40,873 nt of DNA from Syntrophaceae bacterium (GTDB lineage: Bacteria; Desulfobacterota; SM23-61). The DNA lies in the NCBI GenBank assembly GCA_013388675.1, contig JACAEW010000218.1, positions 1 to 40,873 of the forward strand. Direction: 5' to 3'. The translations under genes were made by a program, and so were the position numbers. How positions within the stretch are numbered: the stretch's first letter is position 1; the number at the start of each line of letters is the position of its first letter. The notes beneath the pieces were generated by a model that saw only the letters and a program-made list of their open reading frames with translations, was not told the DNA's origin and made no database searches. Of the stretch, positions 15,190-23,923 are shown piece after piece.

Positions 15190-15224
15190 ATGCTCCCCTC
15201 CTCAAATTTCATCGGCAAAATCAT

Positions 15225-15252
15225 TCTTTATCTTTTGCCTGGTATTTGTCAA
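15225..15252 (-). promoter_or_regulatory. Candidate promoter of the molybdenum hydroxylase operon
   Basis: On the minus strand TTGACA (15252-15247), a 16-base spacer and TAAAGA (15230-15225) precede the small-subunit gene by about 35 bases. The -35 lies inside the palindrome at 15245-15259. The -10 is weak. Confidence 0.45.
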
Positions 15253-15259
15253 TGACAAA
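15245..15259. promoter_or_regulatory. Palindromic operator-like site between divergent operons
   Basis: TTTGTCA, one central base, then TGACAAA: perfect 7-base arms. It covers the -35 of the minus-strand promoter and lies 17 bases upstream of the -35 of the plus-strand promoter. This is the expected position for a dimeric regulator, for example of the GntR or MarR type, acting on both operons. No regulator gene is in the window. Confidence 0.5.
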
Positions 15260-15276
15260 GCGCGATGGATTGCGAC

Positions 15277-15306
15277 TTGACAAGCGGCGCGAATATTCTA
15301 TATGAT
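15277..15306 (+). promoter_or_regulatory. Sigma70 promoter of the tctCBA-aclBA operon
   Basis: TTGACA (15277-15282), an 18-base spacer and TATGAT (15301-15306): a perfect -35 and a 5-of-6 -10. It predicts a leader of about 240 bases before tctC at 15552. The leader shows no riboswitch I recognise, and the short open frame inside it (15302-15565) is not coding-like. Confidence 0.72.
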
Positions 15307-15551
15307 TCTATCGCCAAACCCATTTGAGCTTCTTTCATCGTTTCAACATGCGGTATCGACAGCCAACGGCCGGCGGATTTTATTGGCGGCCCGATGCCGC
15401 ATTACCCTTTTTTCTTGTCCAAGCTTCGGTTGCGCCTTTGCCGGAGCCCTTCCAGGAGTTTGGGGCCTTTGGAATCCGCTAGATTTTTCGCCTTTAATTT
15501 ATCCTTCACCAAACCAGGCCGGTTTGACCGGCGCGACAGGAGGGCCAGAAA

Positions 15552-16526
15552 ATGAAAAACGGTAAATGGATTTTGGTATGGACCCTATTTTTCATCCCCT
15601 GGATGTCAGCGGGAGAAAATGCTTCCTGGGCCGCCTTCCCGGAAAGGGCGATCGAGGTCCTGGTTCCCTTTGGGGCGGGCGGGGGCAGCGACACGGCCGC
15701 CCGGGCCGTCGTGGAGGGCATGAAACCTCAGCTCAAGCACGGCGTAGTCGTGACCAACATGCCCGGCGGAGGGGCCACCAAGGGCATGCTTCACGTTACC
15801 CAGCAACCGGCCGATGGGTACATGGTCCTGGCGGTCACTACCTCGCACCTCATCGATGCGGTCAAACCCAAGACCCGGGCCCATATCCTGAGGGACTTCG
15901 ACCCCCTGTGCCGAATTCAATGGGACACGTCGGGGGTGATCGTGTCGGGCGAATCCAAGTTCAAAACCTTGGCCGACCTGATCGAGTTCGGGAAGAAGAA
16001 CCCCCGGAGCCTGAAATTCGCCGGCACTTCGCCCGGCGGATGGTCGGAGATCCAGACCGTCGCTTTTTTCAAAAAGGTGGGGGTGCAGGTCACCTTCGTT
16101 CCCTTCGATTCGGGCGCCGAGATCAAGGCCGCCATCCTGGGCGGACATATTCACGGCGCCGTAGAAGAGCTGGCCGAAACCCTTCCCCTGATCCAGGCCG
16201 GCAAGCTCAATGCGCTATGCGTCATCATGGACAAACGCCATCCGTCCCTGCCGAATGCTCCTTCCACCGGAGAGCTCAAGATTGACTACACCCAGGGGCT
16301 CATGCGCGCTTGGGCGGTCAAGAAAGGCACTCCGCCGGAGCGGCAAAAATTCCTGCTCGAGGTCATCAGGAAAGCCCTGGAGAACCCGGTGTACGTTAAG
16401 TACATCAAGGACAACCATCTGGACGTGCGCCCGGGGTATTTAGGGCCCGAGGATACCCGGAAGTACTGGGAGGACGAGGTCAATTTCTTTACCAGTGTCC
16501 TGAAGGAGCTGGGCTACGTGAAATGA
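15552..16526 (+). CDS. tctC: Tripartite tricarboxylate transporter substrate-binding protein (TctC/Bug family)
   Basis: A 324-residue periplasmic binding protein. A signal peptide (KNGKWILVWTLFFIPWMSAG) precedes the mature FPERAIEVLVPFGAGGGSDTAAR motif typical of TctC/Bug receptors; PGGGATKGMLHV, ADGYMVL and a GAVEELAETLPLIQAGKL segment follow. Bug proteins bind citrate and other di- or tricarboxylates, aromatic acids or amides and deliver them to the TctAB membrane permease. TctB and TctA follow in the correct order. ATG 15552 has an ACAGGAGGG site. Because ATP-citrate lyase genes come next, citrate is the most economical guess for the ligand, but the Bug family is too broad for sequence to decide. 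Confidence 0.88.
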   Translation: MKNGKWILVWTLFFIPWMSAGENASWAAFPERAIEVLVPFGAGGGSDTAARAVVEGMKPQLKHGVVVTNMPGGGATKGMLHVTQQPADGYMVLAVTTSHLIDAVKPKTRAHILRDFDPLCRIQWDTSGVIVSGESKFKTLADLIEFGKKNPRSLKFAGTSPGGWSEIQTVAFFKKVGVQVTFVPFDSGAEIKAAILGGHIHGAVEELAETLPLIQAGKLNALCVIMDKRHPSLPNAPSTGELKIDYTQGLMRAWAVKKGTPPERQKFLLEVIRKALENPVYVKYIKDNHLDVRPGYLGPEDTRKYWEDEVNFFTSVLKELGYVK

Positions 16527-16610
16527 GGCCCTGACCGGTTTCCTGTTTCCTTGCTCCCGGATGCGGGGAGAAAGGTCCTCCCCGCGTCCCCCGGGAAAGG
16601 CAGGTTGGCG

Positions 16611-17114
16611 ATGAAAAAAGGGGAAAGAGTCTTTTTCGGGGTTTGCGTCGCCTTTTTCGGTTTCATGCTCGTTCATTCGCTCCGATTGTTGGGGGAGGGC
16701 CGCCCGGGTGAAATCGGCAGCGGTTTATGGCCCTCGATGGCCATCGGAGCATCTTTGATCTCAAGCTCGGCCCTGCTCTTTTTGAGCCTACGGAAAAGGC
16801 CGGAGAAATCCGGGACCCCCGCCGGACCGCCGCCGGAGCCTATCGCCGAGAAAAGGCGGCCATGGATCACGGTCACCTTAAGCGCCCTCTGCTTCCTGGT
16901 TTACCTGGCGCTGATGCCCTTTTTGGGATTTATTCTAACCACCTTCCTGTTCATTCCGGCCTTTGCCGTCGCCTTGGGAGAGAGACGGAAAAATGTCCTG
17001 ATCGTGTCCCCTTTTCTTCTCACCGCCATTATCGTGGCAGTATTCATGAAATTCATCGCCATCCCCTTCCCCAAGGGGGTGGGAATTTTCGCGGCCTTCA
17101 GCCGTCTCTTCTAA
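16611..17114 (+). CDS. tctB: Tripartite tricarboxylate transporter small membrane subunit
   Basis: A 167-residue protein with four hydrophobic segments (about 7-25, 40-58, 82-104 and 118-150) and the GEIGSGLWPSMAIGA loop typical of TctB. A hydrophilic, proline-rich loop separates the two halves. TctB is the poorly conserved four-helix subunit that partners TctA in the inner membrane. ATG 16611 follows GAAAGGCAGG; the frame is open upstream to 16551 but adds only a polar stretch. It lies between tctC and tctA, which confirms the assignment. Confidence 0.85.
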   Translation: MKKGERVFFGVCVAFFGFMLVHSLRLLGEGRPGEIGSGLWPSMAIGASLISSSALLFLSLRKRPEKSGTPAGPPPEPIAEKRRPWITVTLSALCFLVYLALMPFLGFILTTFLFIPAFAVALGERRKNVLIVSPFLLTAIIVAVFMKFIAIPFPKGVGIFAAFSRLF

Positions 17115-17134
17115 TAGCCGGGGAGGTTGCTGCC

Positions 17135-18628
17135 ATGTTCGACCACTACGTGCAGGCCTTTGCCACCATCCTCTTGCCCCAGAACCTGATCGCCATGTGC
17201 CTCGGCTCCCTCTGGGGCCTCCTGGCCGGGGCGCTGCCCGGCATCAGCACTTCCATGGGCGTGGTCCTGATCCTTTCCTTCACTTACACCCTCGCTCCGA
17301 TGACCGCCTTCGTCCTGCTCATCGGCGCTTACCTGGGGGGCATCACCGGCGGTTCCATCACTTCGATTCTTTTCGGCATCCCCGGCGAGCCGTCCTCGGT
17401 TCCTACCGTCATCGAGGGTCATTCCCTGGCCAAGCAAGGCCGAGCCGCCTACGCCATGTGGGTCTATCTCCTCTGCTCCATCTTCGGGGGGCTTTTCAGC
17501 GTCGGGGTTATGATCGTGGCCACCCCTTTGATCGCCAATTTCGCCCTGCGTTTCGGGCCGGCCGAGTATTTCGCCCTGACCATCCTCGGCTTGAGCGTCG
17601 TTTCGGGCCTTTCGGGAGGATCGATTCTGAAAGGTTTCCTTTCCTGTTTCTTTGGGCTCTTTTTGGCCGCCGTGGGCACCGACGGGATCACCGGCGAGGA
17701 AAGATTCACCTTCGATTCGGTCATCCTCCTGGGGGGGATTAACTTCGTGGTTGCCATGGTAGGTTTGCTGGCCGTGTCCGAGATCATGATCGAAGCCGAG
17801 GAACCTTTCAAAGAATACAAGGGCGGAGTGCAGTACCGGGGGCTGAGGGGAGAACTGCCCCCCTTTTCCCTCTTTAAAAAGTACTGGCTCACCATGATCC
17901 GGTCCCCCATCATCGGGACCATCGTGGGGGCCCTGCCGGGGGCCGGGGCCACCATTGCCGCTTTTCTGGCTTACGGCGAGGCCGCTCGCACGGCCAAGCT
18001 GGAGCCGGAGAAATTCGGGCGGGGTGCCGTGGAGGGGCTGATGGCCGCGGAGTGCGCCAATAACGCCTCCACCGGCGGTTCCATGACCATCCTCCTCTCG
18101 CTGGGAATCCCCGGCAGCAACACCACGGCCATGCTGGTGGCGGCCTTCATGATCCACGGGATGCAGCCCGGCCCGCTGCTCTTGTCCAGCCGGCCGGACA
18201 TCGTTTACGGGATCTTCGTCGCCATGCTCCTCACGAATCTGTTGATGCTGGTTCTTGCGGGAACCGCCATCCGCCTCTTCCTGGAGCTCAACCGCCTGCC
18301 CTATTCGGTCTTTTCCGCGGCGATCATGATCCTTTGCGTCATCGGCGCCTTCGGGCTCAACAACAGCGTGGGCGACATGTTCCTGATGTTCGCCTTTTCC
18401 CTGATCGGCTATTTCATGCGTAAGTTCGGCGTTCCCGTGGCTCCTTGCATCCTGGCGCTGGTGCTGGGGGACTTGGCGGAGCTCTCCCTGCGCCGGGCCT
18501 TGCTGCTCTCCGAGGGCAGCCCCCTGGGCCTGGTGAGCAGCCCGATCAGCGCGGTTCTGATCATCGCCGCCGTCTTTTCCATCGTTTACCCGCTGTTCAA
18601 AAAGCCCAAGTCCCTCCAGGGTCTCTAA
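17135..18628 (+). CDS. tctA: Tripartite tricarboxylate transporter large permease
   Basis: A 497-residue membrane protein with about 11-12 hydrophobic segments and the duplicated TctA signatures: GALPGISTSMGVVLILSFTY near the N-terminus and GALPGAGATIAAFLAYGEA in the second half, plus GGSITSILFGIPGEPSSVPT and NNASTGGSMTILLSLGIPGS. It carries the substrate, handed over by TctC, across the inner membrane using an ion gradient. ATG 17135 lies behind GGGGAGG, 20 bases after tctB. A long open frame on the opposite strand across the whole gene is a GC-driven shadow. Confidence 0.92.
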   Translation: MFDHYVQAFATILLPQNLIAMCLGSLWGLLAGALPGISTSMGVVLILSFTYTLAPMTAFVLLIGAYLGGITGGSITSILFGIPGEPSSVPTVIEGHSLAKQGRAAYAMWVYLLCSIFGGLFSVGVMIVATPLIANFALRFGPAEYFALTILGLSVVSGLSGGSILKGFLSCFFGLFLAAVGTDGITGEERFTFDSVILLGGINFVVAMVGLLAVSEIMIEAEEPFKEYKGGVQYRGLRGELPPFSLFKKYWLTMIRSPIIGTIVGALPGAGATIAAFLAYGEAARTAKLEPEKFGRGAVEGLMAAECANNASTGGSMTILLSLGIPGSNTTAMLVAAFMIHGMQPGPLLLSSRPDIVYGIFVAMLLTNLLMLVLAGTAIRLFLELNRLPYSVFSAAIMILCVIGAFGLNNSVGDMFLMFAFSLIGYFMRKFGVPVAPCILALVLGDLAELSLRRALLLSEGSPLGLVSSPISAVLIIAAVFSIVYPLFKKPKSLQGL

Positions 18629-18725
18629 GCCCCGAATCAAAACCGCGCATCCATGGTTGGCCCGTGGCGGAAGCCGGTAATACATTGGAATCAGACCCTG
18701 AGGCTAACAGGAGGTCCAAACAATC

Positions 18726-20006
18726 ATGGCTCAGAGAGCAATCCGAGAATATGACGCCAAGAAGATGCTGGAGCGGCTCTGGCCGGCCTACCTGGGCGAT
18801 GTTGCGGTCTTTGGGGGAAAGGCCGTTGCGGTGACCCCGCTCACGGATTGGGATCGCCTGGAGGGCGAAAATCCCTGGCTGCAGAGGGAAAAGCTGGTGG
18901 TCAAGCCCGACCAGTTGATCGGGAAAAGAGGCAAGCACGGGCTCATTCTCCTCGACGCGGACCTTCCTGCGGCCAAGAGGTGGGTTCAGGAAAGGATGGG
19001 AAAGCCCGTAACCGTCGGCCAGGTGACCGGCGTCCTGGACCATTTCATCATCGAGCCGTTTCTTCCCCCGTCGAGGGAGTATTACCTGGCCGTTAAATCG
19101 GACCGCGATGGGGACACGATTTACTTTTCGCCCGAGGGAGGGATGGACATCGAAGAAAACTGGGACCAAGTGATATCCATCCCCGTCCCGGTGGCCACGA
19201 ACGTTGAGAACGTGCCGGTCGCGGAAAAGCTCCCCGCCGGCCTCATCAGCCAGGAAAGGACCTTCTTCCCCCCCTTCATTAAGGGCATTTTCAAATTCTA
19301 CTCGGACCTCCATTTTGCCTTCCTGGAATTCAACCCCCTGGCAGTGACCGGCAACCGGGTAGTTCCCCTCGACACTAAAGCCAGGCTGGATGACACGGCT
19401 TTTTTTGAAGTGGGGAAGAAGTGGGGGGATATCTCCTTTCCCCCGCCCTTCGGTCGCCCTCCCTCCAAGGAGGAACTCTACATCAAGGAGCTGGACGAGG
19501 GGACCGGGGCGTCCCTGAAGCTCACTATTCTCAACCCGAAGGGACGGGTCTGGACCATGAATGCCGGCGGGGGAGCGAGCGTCATCTACACCGATACCAT
19601 CGTGGACTTGGGGTTTGCCGAGGAGCTCGCCAACTACGGGGAATACAGCGGAAACCCCAGCCAGGAGTTCACCTACAAATACGCCCGGACGATCCTGGAC
19701 CTCTTCACCCGGGAAAAGGACCCGCAAGGGAGGCCCAAAATCCTCATCATCGGCGGGGGAATCGCCAACTTCACCGACGTGGCCGAAACGCTCGCCGGAA
19801 TCATCCAGGCCCTCACCGAATACAAGGACCGGCTCCAAGCCGTAAACGCCCGCATCTACCTCCGCCGCGGAGGGCCCAACTGGCAGGAGGGCCTTCGCCG
19901 GATGAAGGAGGTCGGAAAAACCCTTGGGGTCCCCATGGAGGTCCACGGTCCCGAAATGCACATGACCCGCATTGTGAGCCTCGCGCTGCAAGAAAGGCAG
20001 GCCTGA
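18726..20006 (+). CDS. aclB: ATP-citrate lyase small subunit (ATP-grasp / citrate-binding)
   Basis: A 426-residue homologue of the small subunit of two-subunit ATP-citrate lyase. The N-terminus AQRAIREYDAKKMLE is typical; an ATP-grasp domain follows (KLVVKPDQLIGKRGKHGLI, LEFNPLAVT, PLDTKARLDD) and then the citrate-binding Rossmann-like domain (MNAGGGASVIYTDT, YGEYSGNPSQE, LIIGGGIANFTDVA). With AclA it cleaves citrate with ATP and CoA to acetyl-CoA and oxaloacetate, the key step of the reductive TCA cycle and a way to use imported citrate. AACAGGAGG precedes ATG 18726. The gene lies 97 bases behind tctA, with no clear terminator between them. Confidence 0.9.
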   Translation: MAQRAIREYDAKKMLERLWPAYLGDVAVFGGKAVAVTPLTDWDRLEGENPWLQREKLVVKPDQLIGKRGKHGLILLDADLPAAKRWVQERMGKPVTVGQVTGVLDHFIIEPFLPPSREYYLAVKSDRDGDTIYFSPEGGMDIEENWDQVISIPVPVATNVENVPVAEKLPAGLISQERTFFPPFIKGIFKFYSDLHFAFLEFNPLAVTGNRVVPLDTKARLDDTAFFEVGKKWGDISFPPPFGRPPSKEELYIKELDEGTGASLKLTILNPKGRVWTMNAGGGASVIYTDTIVDLGFAEELANYGEYSGNPSQEFTYKYARTILDLFTREKDPQGRPKILIIGGGIANFTDVAETLAGIIQALTEYKDRLQAVNARIYLRRGGPNWQEGLRRMKEVGKTLGVPMEVHGPEMHMTRIVSLALQERQA

Positions 20007-20008
20007 AA

Positions 20009-21859
20009 ATGAAAAATAAGGACTACCTGTTATTCGCCAGGGACACCCGGGCCATCGTGTACGGGATGCAGGAGAACGCGGTCCAGCGAATGCTGGATTT
20101 CGACTACCTCTGCCGGCGGGAAAGGCCGAGCGTCGCGGCCATCGTGAATCCCACCCGCGGGGGATGGCACCAGTGCTTCTTCGGGAGAGGGGAAATTCTC
20201 ATCCCCCTGTACCGCACCCTGAAACAGACCGTGGAGAAACACCCAGACGCCGATGTCCTGGTAAACTTTTCCTCTTTCCGTTCCGCCTACCCCACCACGA
20301 TGGAAGCCCTGGAAACCGATACGCTCCGGACCATCGCGGTGATCGCCGAAGGGGTGCCGGAAAAATATTCCAAGGAATTGGCCATCCTGGCGAAAAAGAA
20401 AAACAAGTGGGTGATCGGCCCGGCTACCGTGGGAGGGATCGCCGCGGGCGCGTTCCGCATCGGCAACACGGCCGGCGCCCTGGACAACATCATTGAATCC
20501 AACCTCTACCGGCCCGGCCATGTAGCCTACGTTTCGAAGTCGGGCGGGCTATCCAACGAGATGAACAGTATCCTCGCCCTCAACACCGACGGAGTCTTCG
20601 AGGGCATCGCCATCGGGGGGGACCGTTACCCCGGGAGTACCTTCATCGACCACCTGCTGCGGTATGAAGCCAATCCCGAGATCAAAATGATGGTTCTCCT
20701 CGGAGAAGTAGGGGGTACGAATGAATACGAGGTGGTGGAGGCCCTGAAAACCGGGAAGATCACCAAACCCCTGGTGGCTTGGTGCATCGGGACCTGCTCC
20801 AAGGTCTTCCCCGCCGAGGTTCAGTTCGGCCATGCCGGGGCCCGGGCGGGACATGACCGGGAAACGGCGGACGCCAAGAACCGCGCCCTGCGGGAGGCCG
20901 GGGCCATCGTCCCCCGGTCTTTTGAAGATTTCGACCAGAAAATCCGGGTGACCTTCGACCGGCTGGTGGCCGAAGGAAAGGTGATACCGGCGCCGGAGGT
21001 GGTTCCACCGCTCATTCCCCAGGACTACCCGGAGGCGAGCAAAGCCGGCCGGGTGAGGCGGTCCGCCCATTTCATCTGCACCATCTCCGACGACCGGGGG
21101 GAGGAACCGACCTACGGCGGGGTCCAGATCAGCGAGGTCATCGAAAAAGCCCTCTCCATCGGCGACGTGATCAGCATCCTGTGGTTCAGGAAGCTCCTCC
21201 CCAAGTGGGCCACGAACTTCATCGAATTGATCATCCGCCTCTCCGCCGATCACGGGCCGGCCGTGTCCGGCGCCCACAATGCCATCGTCGCCTCCCGGGC
21301 GGGAAAGGACCTGATCTCCTCCTGGGCCTCCGGGCTTCTGACCATCGGCCCCCGTTTCGGGGGGGCCATCGACGACGCGGCCCGCTTCTTCAAGAAGGCC
21401 TGCGACTCCGGCCAATCGCCCGAGGCCTTCGTGGAGGAGATGAAACAAAGGGGAATCACCATCCCGGGCATCGGCCACCGGATCAAGAGCCTGGACAACC
21501 CGGATAAGCGGGTGGAGCTTCTGAAGAACTATTCCTACCAGAACTTTCCCCGGAGAAAATACCTGGACTTTGCTTTGGAAGTGGAAAAGGTGACGACGCA
21601 GAAACGGAATACGCTCATTCTGAACGTGGACGGGTGCATTGGAGTGACCTTCCTGGACCTTCTGAACGCCTGCGGTGTCTTTTCCCCCCAAGAGATCGAA
21701 GAGATGGTGGAGATCGGCTACCTCAACGCCACCTTTGCCCTGGGGCGGTCCATCGGGCTCATCGGGCATATCTTCGACCAGAAGAGGCTCAATGCCGGTC
21801 TTTACCGGCATCCCTGGGATGACATCCTTTACCTGGAGGAAAGGGCGGAAAAAATTTGA
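20009..21859 (+). CDS. aclA: ATP-citrate lyase large subunit (succinyl-CoA-synthetase alpha-like plus citrate synthase domain)
   Basis: A 616-residue homologue of AclA, close to the usual 608-610. The first part is succinyl-CoA-synthetase alpha-like, with a CoA-binding region (SGGLSNEMNSILALNTDG) and the phospho-histidine motif GHAGAR (His275). From about residue 400 a citrate-synthase-type domain follows: SADHGPAVSGAHNAIVASRAG, IGPRFGGAIDDAARFF, then IPGIGHRIKSLDNPD. Together with AclB, two bases upstream, it forms the complete lyase. The whole set is present without frameshift or loss of key motifs, so the enzyme should be active. The direction used in vivo (cleavage of imported citrate or CO2 fixation) cannot be told from this window. 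Confidence 0.92.
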   Translation: MKNKDYLLFARDTRAIVYGMQENAVQRMLDFDYLCRRERPSVAAIVNPTRGGWHQCFFGRGEILIPLYRTLKQTVEKHPDADVLVNFSSFRSAYPTTMEALETDTLRTIAVIAEGVPEKYSKELAILAKKKNKWVIGPATVGGIAAGAFRIGNTAGALDNIIESNLYRPGHVAYVSKSGGLSNEMNSILALNTDGVFEGIAIGGDRYPGSTFIDHLLRYEANPEIKMMVLLGEVGGTNEYEVVEALKTGKITKPLVAWCIGTCSKVFPAEVQFGHAGARAGHDRETADAKNRALREAGAIVPRSFEDFDQKIRVTFDRLVAEGKVIPAPEVVPPLIPQDYPEASKAGRVRRSAHFICTISDDRGEEPTYGGVQISEVIEKALSIGDVISILWFRKLLPKWATNFIELIIRLSADHGPAVSGAHNAIVASRAGKDLISSWASGLLTIGPRFGGAIDDAARFFKKACDSGQSPEAFVEEMKQRGITIPGIGHRIKSLDNPDKRVELLKNYSYQNFPRRKYLDFALEVEKVTTQKRNTLILNVDGCIGVTFLDLLNACGVFSPQEIEEMVEIGYLNATFALGRSIGLIGHIFDQKRLNAGLYRHPWDDILYLEERAEKI

Positions 21860-22269
21860 AAAAGGCTTTTTCGGGGATGGAAAGCGGGCGCCATGCCCTA
21901 CGTGGGCAACAAGGCGGGGCGAGGACCTTGAGCGGAGATCGCGTTCCCTTCGGGGAGAATTTACGGCTTTATTCCGTTACCCCGGGGCGTAGGCGAAGAG
22001 CATGTCCATATATAATTTCCCCCTTTAGAAAACGGATCATTACCCCTAAGTGGGCTGCTGAACACCGGGAGGAATCTTCCCTATTGGTAAGTTCTTTTCC
22101 TGTCCCACCGTTCCTATTTTTGGTCATTCGAGATTCGAATTTGTTTCGATATTCGTGCTTTGGTATTCGAATTTTCGCCCTCCCAATCCTTTAGCCCTTC
22201 CCACCTCCGGTTTCCAGCCAAAAGATGTGGGACACGCTCAGTTTTTCAAAGGGGGATTTAAAAGGAATC
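21860..22269. other. Long intergenic region without a recognisable gene
   Basis: About 410 bases between the convergent aclA and CoA-transferase genes. Just after aclA, GAAAA/TTTTC can form a five-pair stem (weak terminator) around 21858-21874. Near 22125-22180 there are several AT-rich copies of a TTCGAATTT / GATATTCG-like word, giving local inverted complementarity; this looks like degraded repeat DNA. No ORF with coding character was found. Confidence 0.5.
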
Positions 22270-22287
22270 GCTTATTTCAGGATAAGC
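22270..22287 (-). terminator. Small hairpin after the family III CoA-transferase gene
   Basis: GCTTAT and ATAAGC form a six-pair stem around a six-base loop just past the TAG at 22289-22291. On the minus strand it is followed by GATTCCTTTTA, a poor U tract. Likely a weak terminator of the mutase operon. Confidence 0.4.
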
Positions 22288-22288
22288 T

Positions 22289-23476
22289 CTAAATCACCCC
22301 TTTTTCCCGAAGGTCCCGGATCTCTTGAGAACTGAAATCCAGCAGGTCTTTCAGGATTTGGTCGGTGTGCTCTCCCAGTGCCGGGGGAGGGGTAAACCGC
22401 GGCTCTCCGGCGGGCGACATTTTGATCGGACTCCCCAGGAGCTTCATCTTCTCTCCCGAGCGGTGGGTGGTCTCCACCACCATGTTCCGGGCCAGGACCT
22501 GAGGATCGCTCAAGGCCATATCCACGGTGTTGATCGGACCTGCCGGTAGACGGCCTTCCAGGAGTTCCAGCCACTCCTCGCCCGTTTTCTGTAAAAAAAC
22601 CTCTTCCAAGATGGCGTAAAGGGCTTCTTTGTTCTTCAAACGGTCGGCGCGGGTAATAAAGCGTGGGTCGGAGGCGAGTTCCTTTCGGTCCATCCCCGCG
22701 CAGAGCTCCTGGAAGAATTTGTCCGTGTTGGCGTCGATGACGATGTCGAAGGTCTGGGTCTTAAAAGCCCTGATGGGATTGGCCGAGACATGGCCGGAAC
22801 CCACCGGCTGGGCGACCTCCCCGGCATACAGATAGTAGAGGCCGCGGTAAATCTGGAGAGAAAGCTGGCTGTCCAGAAGGCTGATATCGATCCGCTGGCC
22901 TTGGCCGGTTTTTTCCCGGTGGTAGAGCGCGGCCATGACCCCATGGGCCGCGTAGACTCCCCCGGTCAGGTCCCCCATGGGCGCCCCCATGCGGACCGGC
23001 ATGCGTCCCGGCTCTCCGGTGTAGCTCATAATCCCGCCACGGGCTTGGATGATCAGGTCGAAGGCCGGGCGGTCCTTGAAGGGCCCGGTCTGCCCGTAAC
23101 CTGAGACCGAGCAAGTGATGATCCGGGGGGTGATTTTTTGCAAAGACTCATAATCGATGCGCAGCTTCTCCACAACCCCGGGGCGAAAGTTATCGAAAAC
23201 CACGTCGGAGACCTTCACCAGGCGGTAAAAAATGTCCATGCCTTCCTGCGATTTTAGGTCCAGGGTGAGCGACTTTTTATTCCGGTTGACGCTGAGGAAG
23301 TAGACGCTTTCGCCGTGGAAATAATGGGGGGGCATTCCCCTCCCGATGTCCCCCTCGCCGGGCCTCTCGATCTTGATGACCTCGGCCCCCAGGTCGGCCA
23401 GGATCATGGACCCGAATGGCCCCGCCAGCATCTGGGACAAATCCAACACCCGCACGCCCGACAAAGGAGAGCTCAT
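22289..23476 (-). CDS. Family III CoA-transferase (CaiB/BaiF/formyl-CoA transferase family)
   Basis: A 395-residue class III CoA-transferase. GVRVLDLSQMLAGPFGSMILADLGAEVIKIE-type N-terminus, NRNKKSLTLDLK, and the catalytic aspartate in MGDLTGG (Asp169, the same number as in formyl-CoA transferase) are present. The enzyme would move CoA between carboxylic acids through aspartyl-acyl anhydride intermediates. The start ATG 23476 overlaps the stop of the mutase small subunit (ATGA), so the protein is made together with a B12-dependent acyl-CoA mutase and probably activates the mutase substrate or releases its product. The longer frame to 23674 lies inside the mutase subunit gene and is not coding. 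Confidence 0.88.
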   Translation of the reverse strand: MSSPLSGVRVLDLSQMLAGPFGSMILADLGAEVIKIERPGEGDIGRGMPPHYFHGESVYFLSVNRNKKSLTLDLKSQEGMDIFYRLVKVSDVVFDNFRPGVVEKLRIDYESLQKITPRIITCSVSGYGQTGPFKDRPAFDLIIQARGGIMSYTGEPGRMPVRMGAPMGDLTGGVYAAHGVMAALYHREKTGQGQRIDISLLDSQLSLQIYRGLYYLYAGEVAQPVGSGHVSANPIRAFKTQTFDIVIDANTDKFFQELCAGMDRKELASDPRFITRADRLKNKEALYAILEEVFLQKTGEEWLELLEGRLPAGPINTVDMALSDPQVLARNMVVETTHRSGEKMKLLGSPIKMSPAGEPRFTPPPALGEHTDQILKDLLDFSSQEIRDLREKGVI

Positions 23477-23892
23477 GGGCGTTCTCCTCTCCGGAGGCTC
23501 ACCTGCTCGCGGATGTACTTCTCGATCTCTTCCAGCGTGGAATGGACCGGGAAGACTTCGTCCACCCCGCTGGCCTTGAGAAGGGCGATATCCTCTTTGG
23601 GAATGATTCCCCCCACAATGACCAGGAGGTCTTTGATCCCTTTCTCCCTCAATCCCTCCATAAGCTCCTGGCACAGCTCGACATGGGACCCCGAGAGGAT
23701 GGAAAGCCCCACCACATCCACATCCTCCTGAATGGCGGCGGAGATGATTTTCTCGGTGCTCTGCCGCAGGCCGGTATAGATGACCTCCATTCCGGCATGG
23801 CGCAGCCTCTGGACGATCACCTTGGCCCCTACGTCGTGGCCGTCCAAGCCCGGCTTGGCGATCAAAACCCGGATGGGTCTGCTGGCGGTCAT
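23473..23892 (-). CDS. Acyl-CoA mutase small subunit, B12-binding
   Basis: A 139-residue B12-binding domain of the methylmalonyl-CoA mutase C-terminal type. The cobalt-ligand motif is DGHDVG in KPGLDGHDVGAKVI; VIYTGL, VVGLSILSGSH and VIVGGIIPKEDI follow in the standard order. In two-gene mutases this domain holds the adenosylcobalamin lower face and docks on the TIM-barrel subunit, which is encoded 31 bases upstream. AAAAGGAG precedes ATG 23892. Stop and next start overlap as ATGA. Closely similar domains occur in isobutyryl-CoA and other acyl-CoA mutases, so this subunit does not settle the substrate. Confidence 0.9.
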   Translation of the reverse strand: MTASRPIRVLIAKPGLDGHDVGAKVIVQRLRHAGMEVIYTGLRQSTEKIISAAIQEDVDVVGLSILSGSHVELCQELMEGLREKGIKDLLVIVGGIIPKEDIALLKASGVDEVFPVHSTLEEIEKYIREQVSLRRGERP

Positions 23893-23923
23893 TCCTGGCT
23901 CCTTTTCTCCCAATGGCGGCAAT

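Noticed and set aside
15302..15565. 87-residue open frame in the tctC leader
   Set aside because: It begins inside the -10 of the predicted promoter, has no ribosome site and no coding character.
17111..18685. Long open frame on the minus strand opposite tctA (also 20549-21811 opposite aclA, 6546-8027, and 1508-3481 on the plus strand)
   Set aside because: These lie antisense to clear genes, have low-complexity Gly/Pro/Arg/His-rich translations and no family motifs; they result from high GC in third codon positions.
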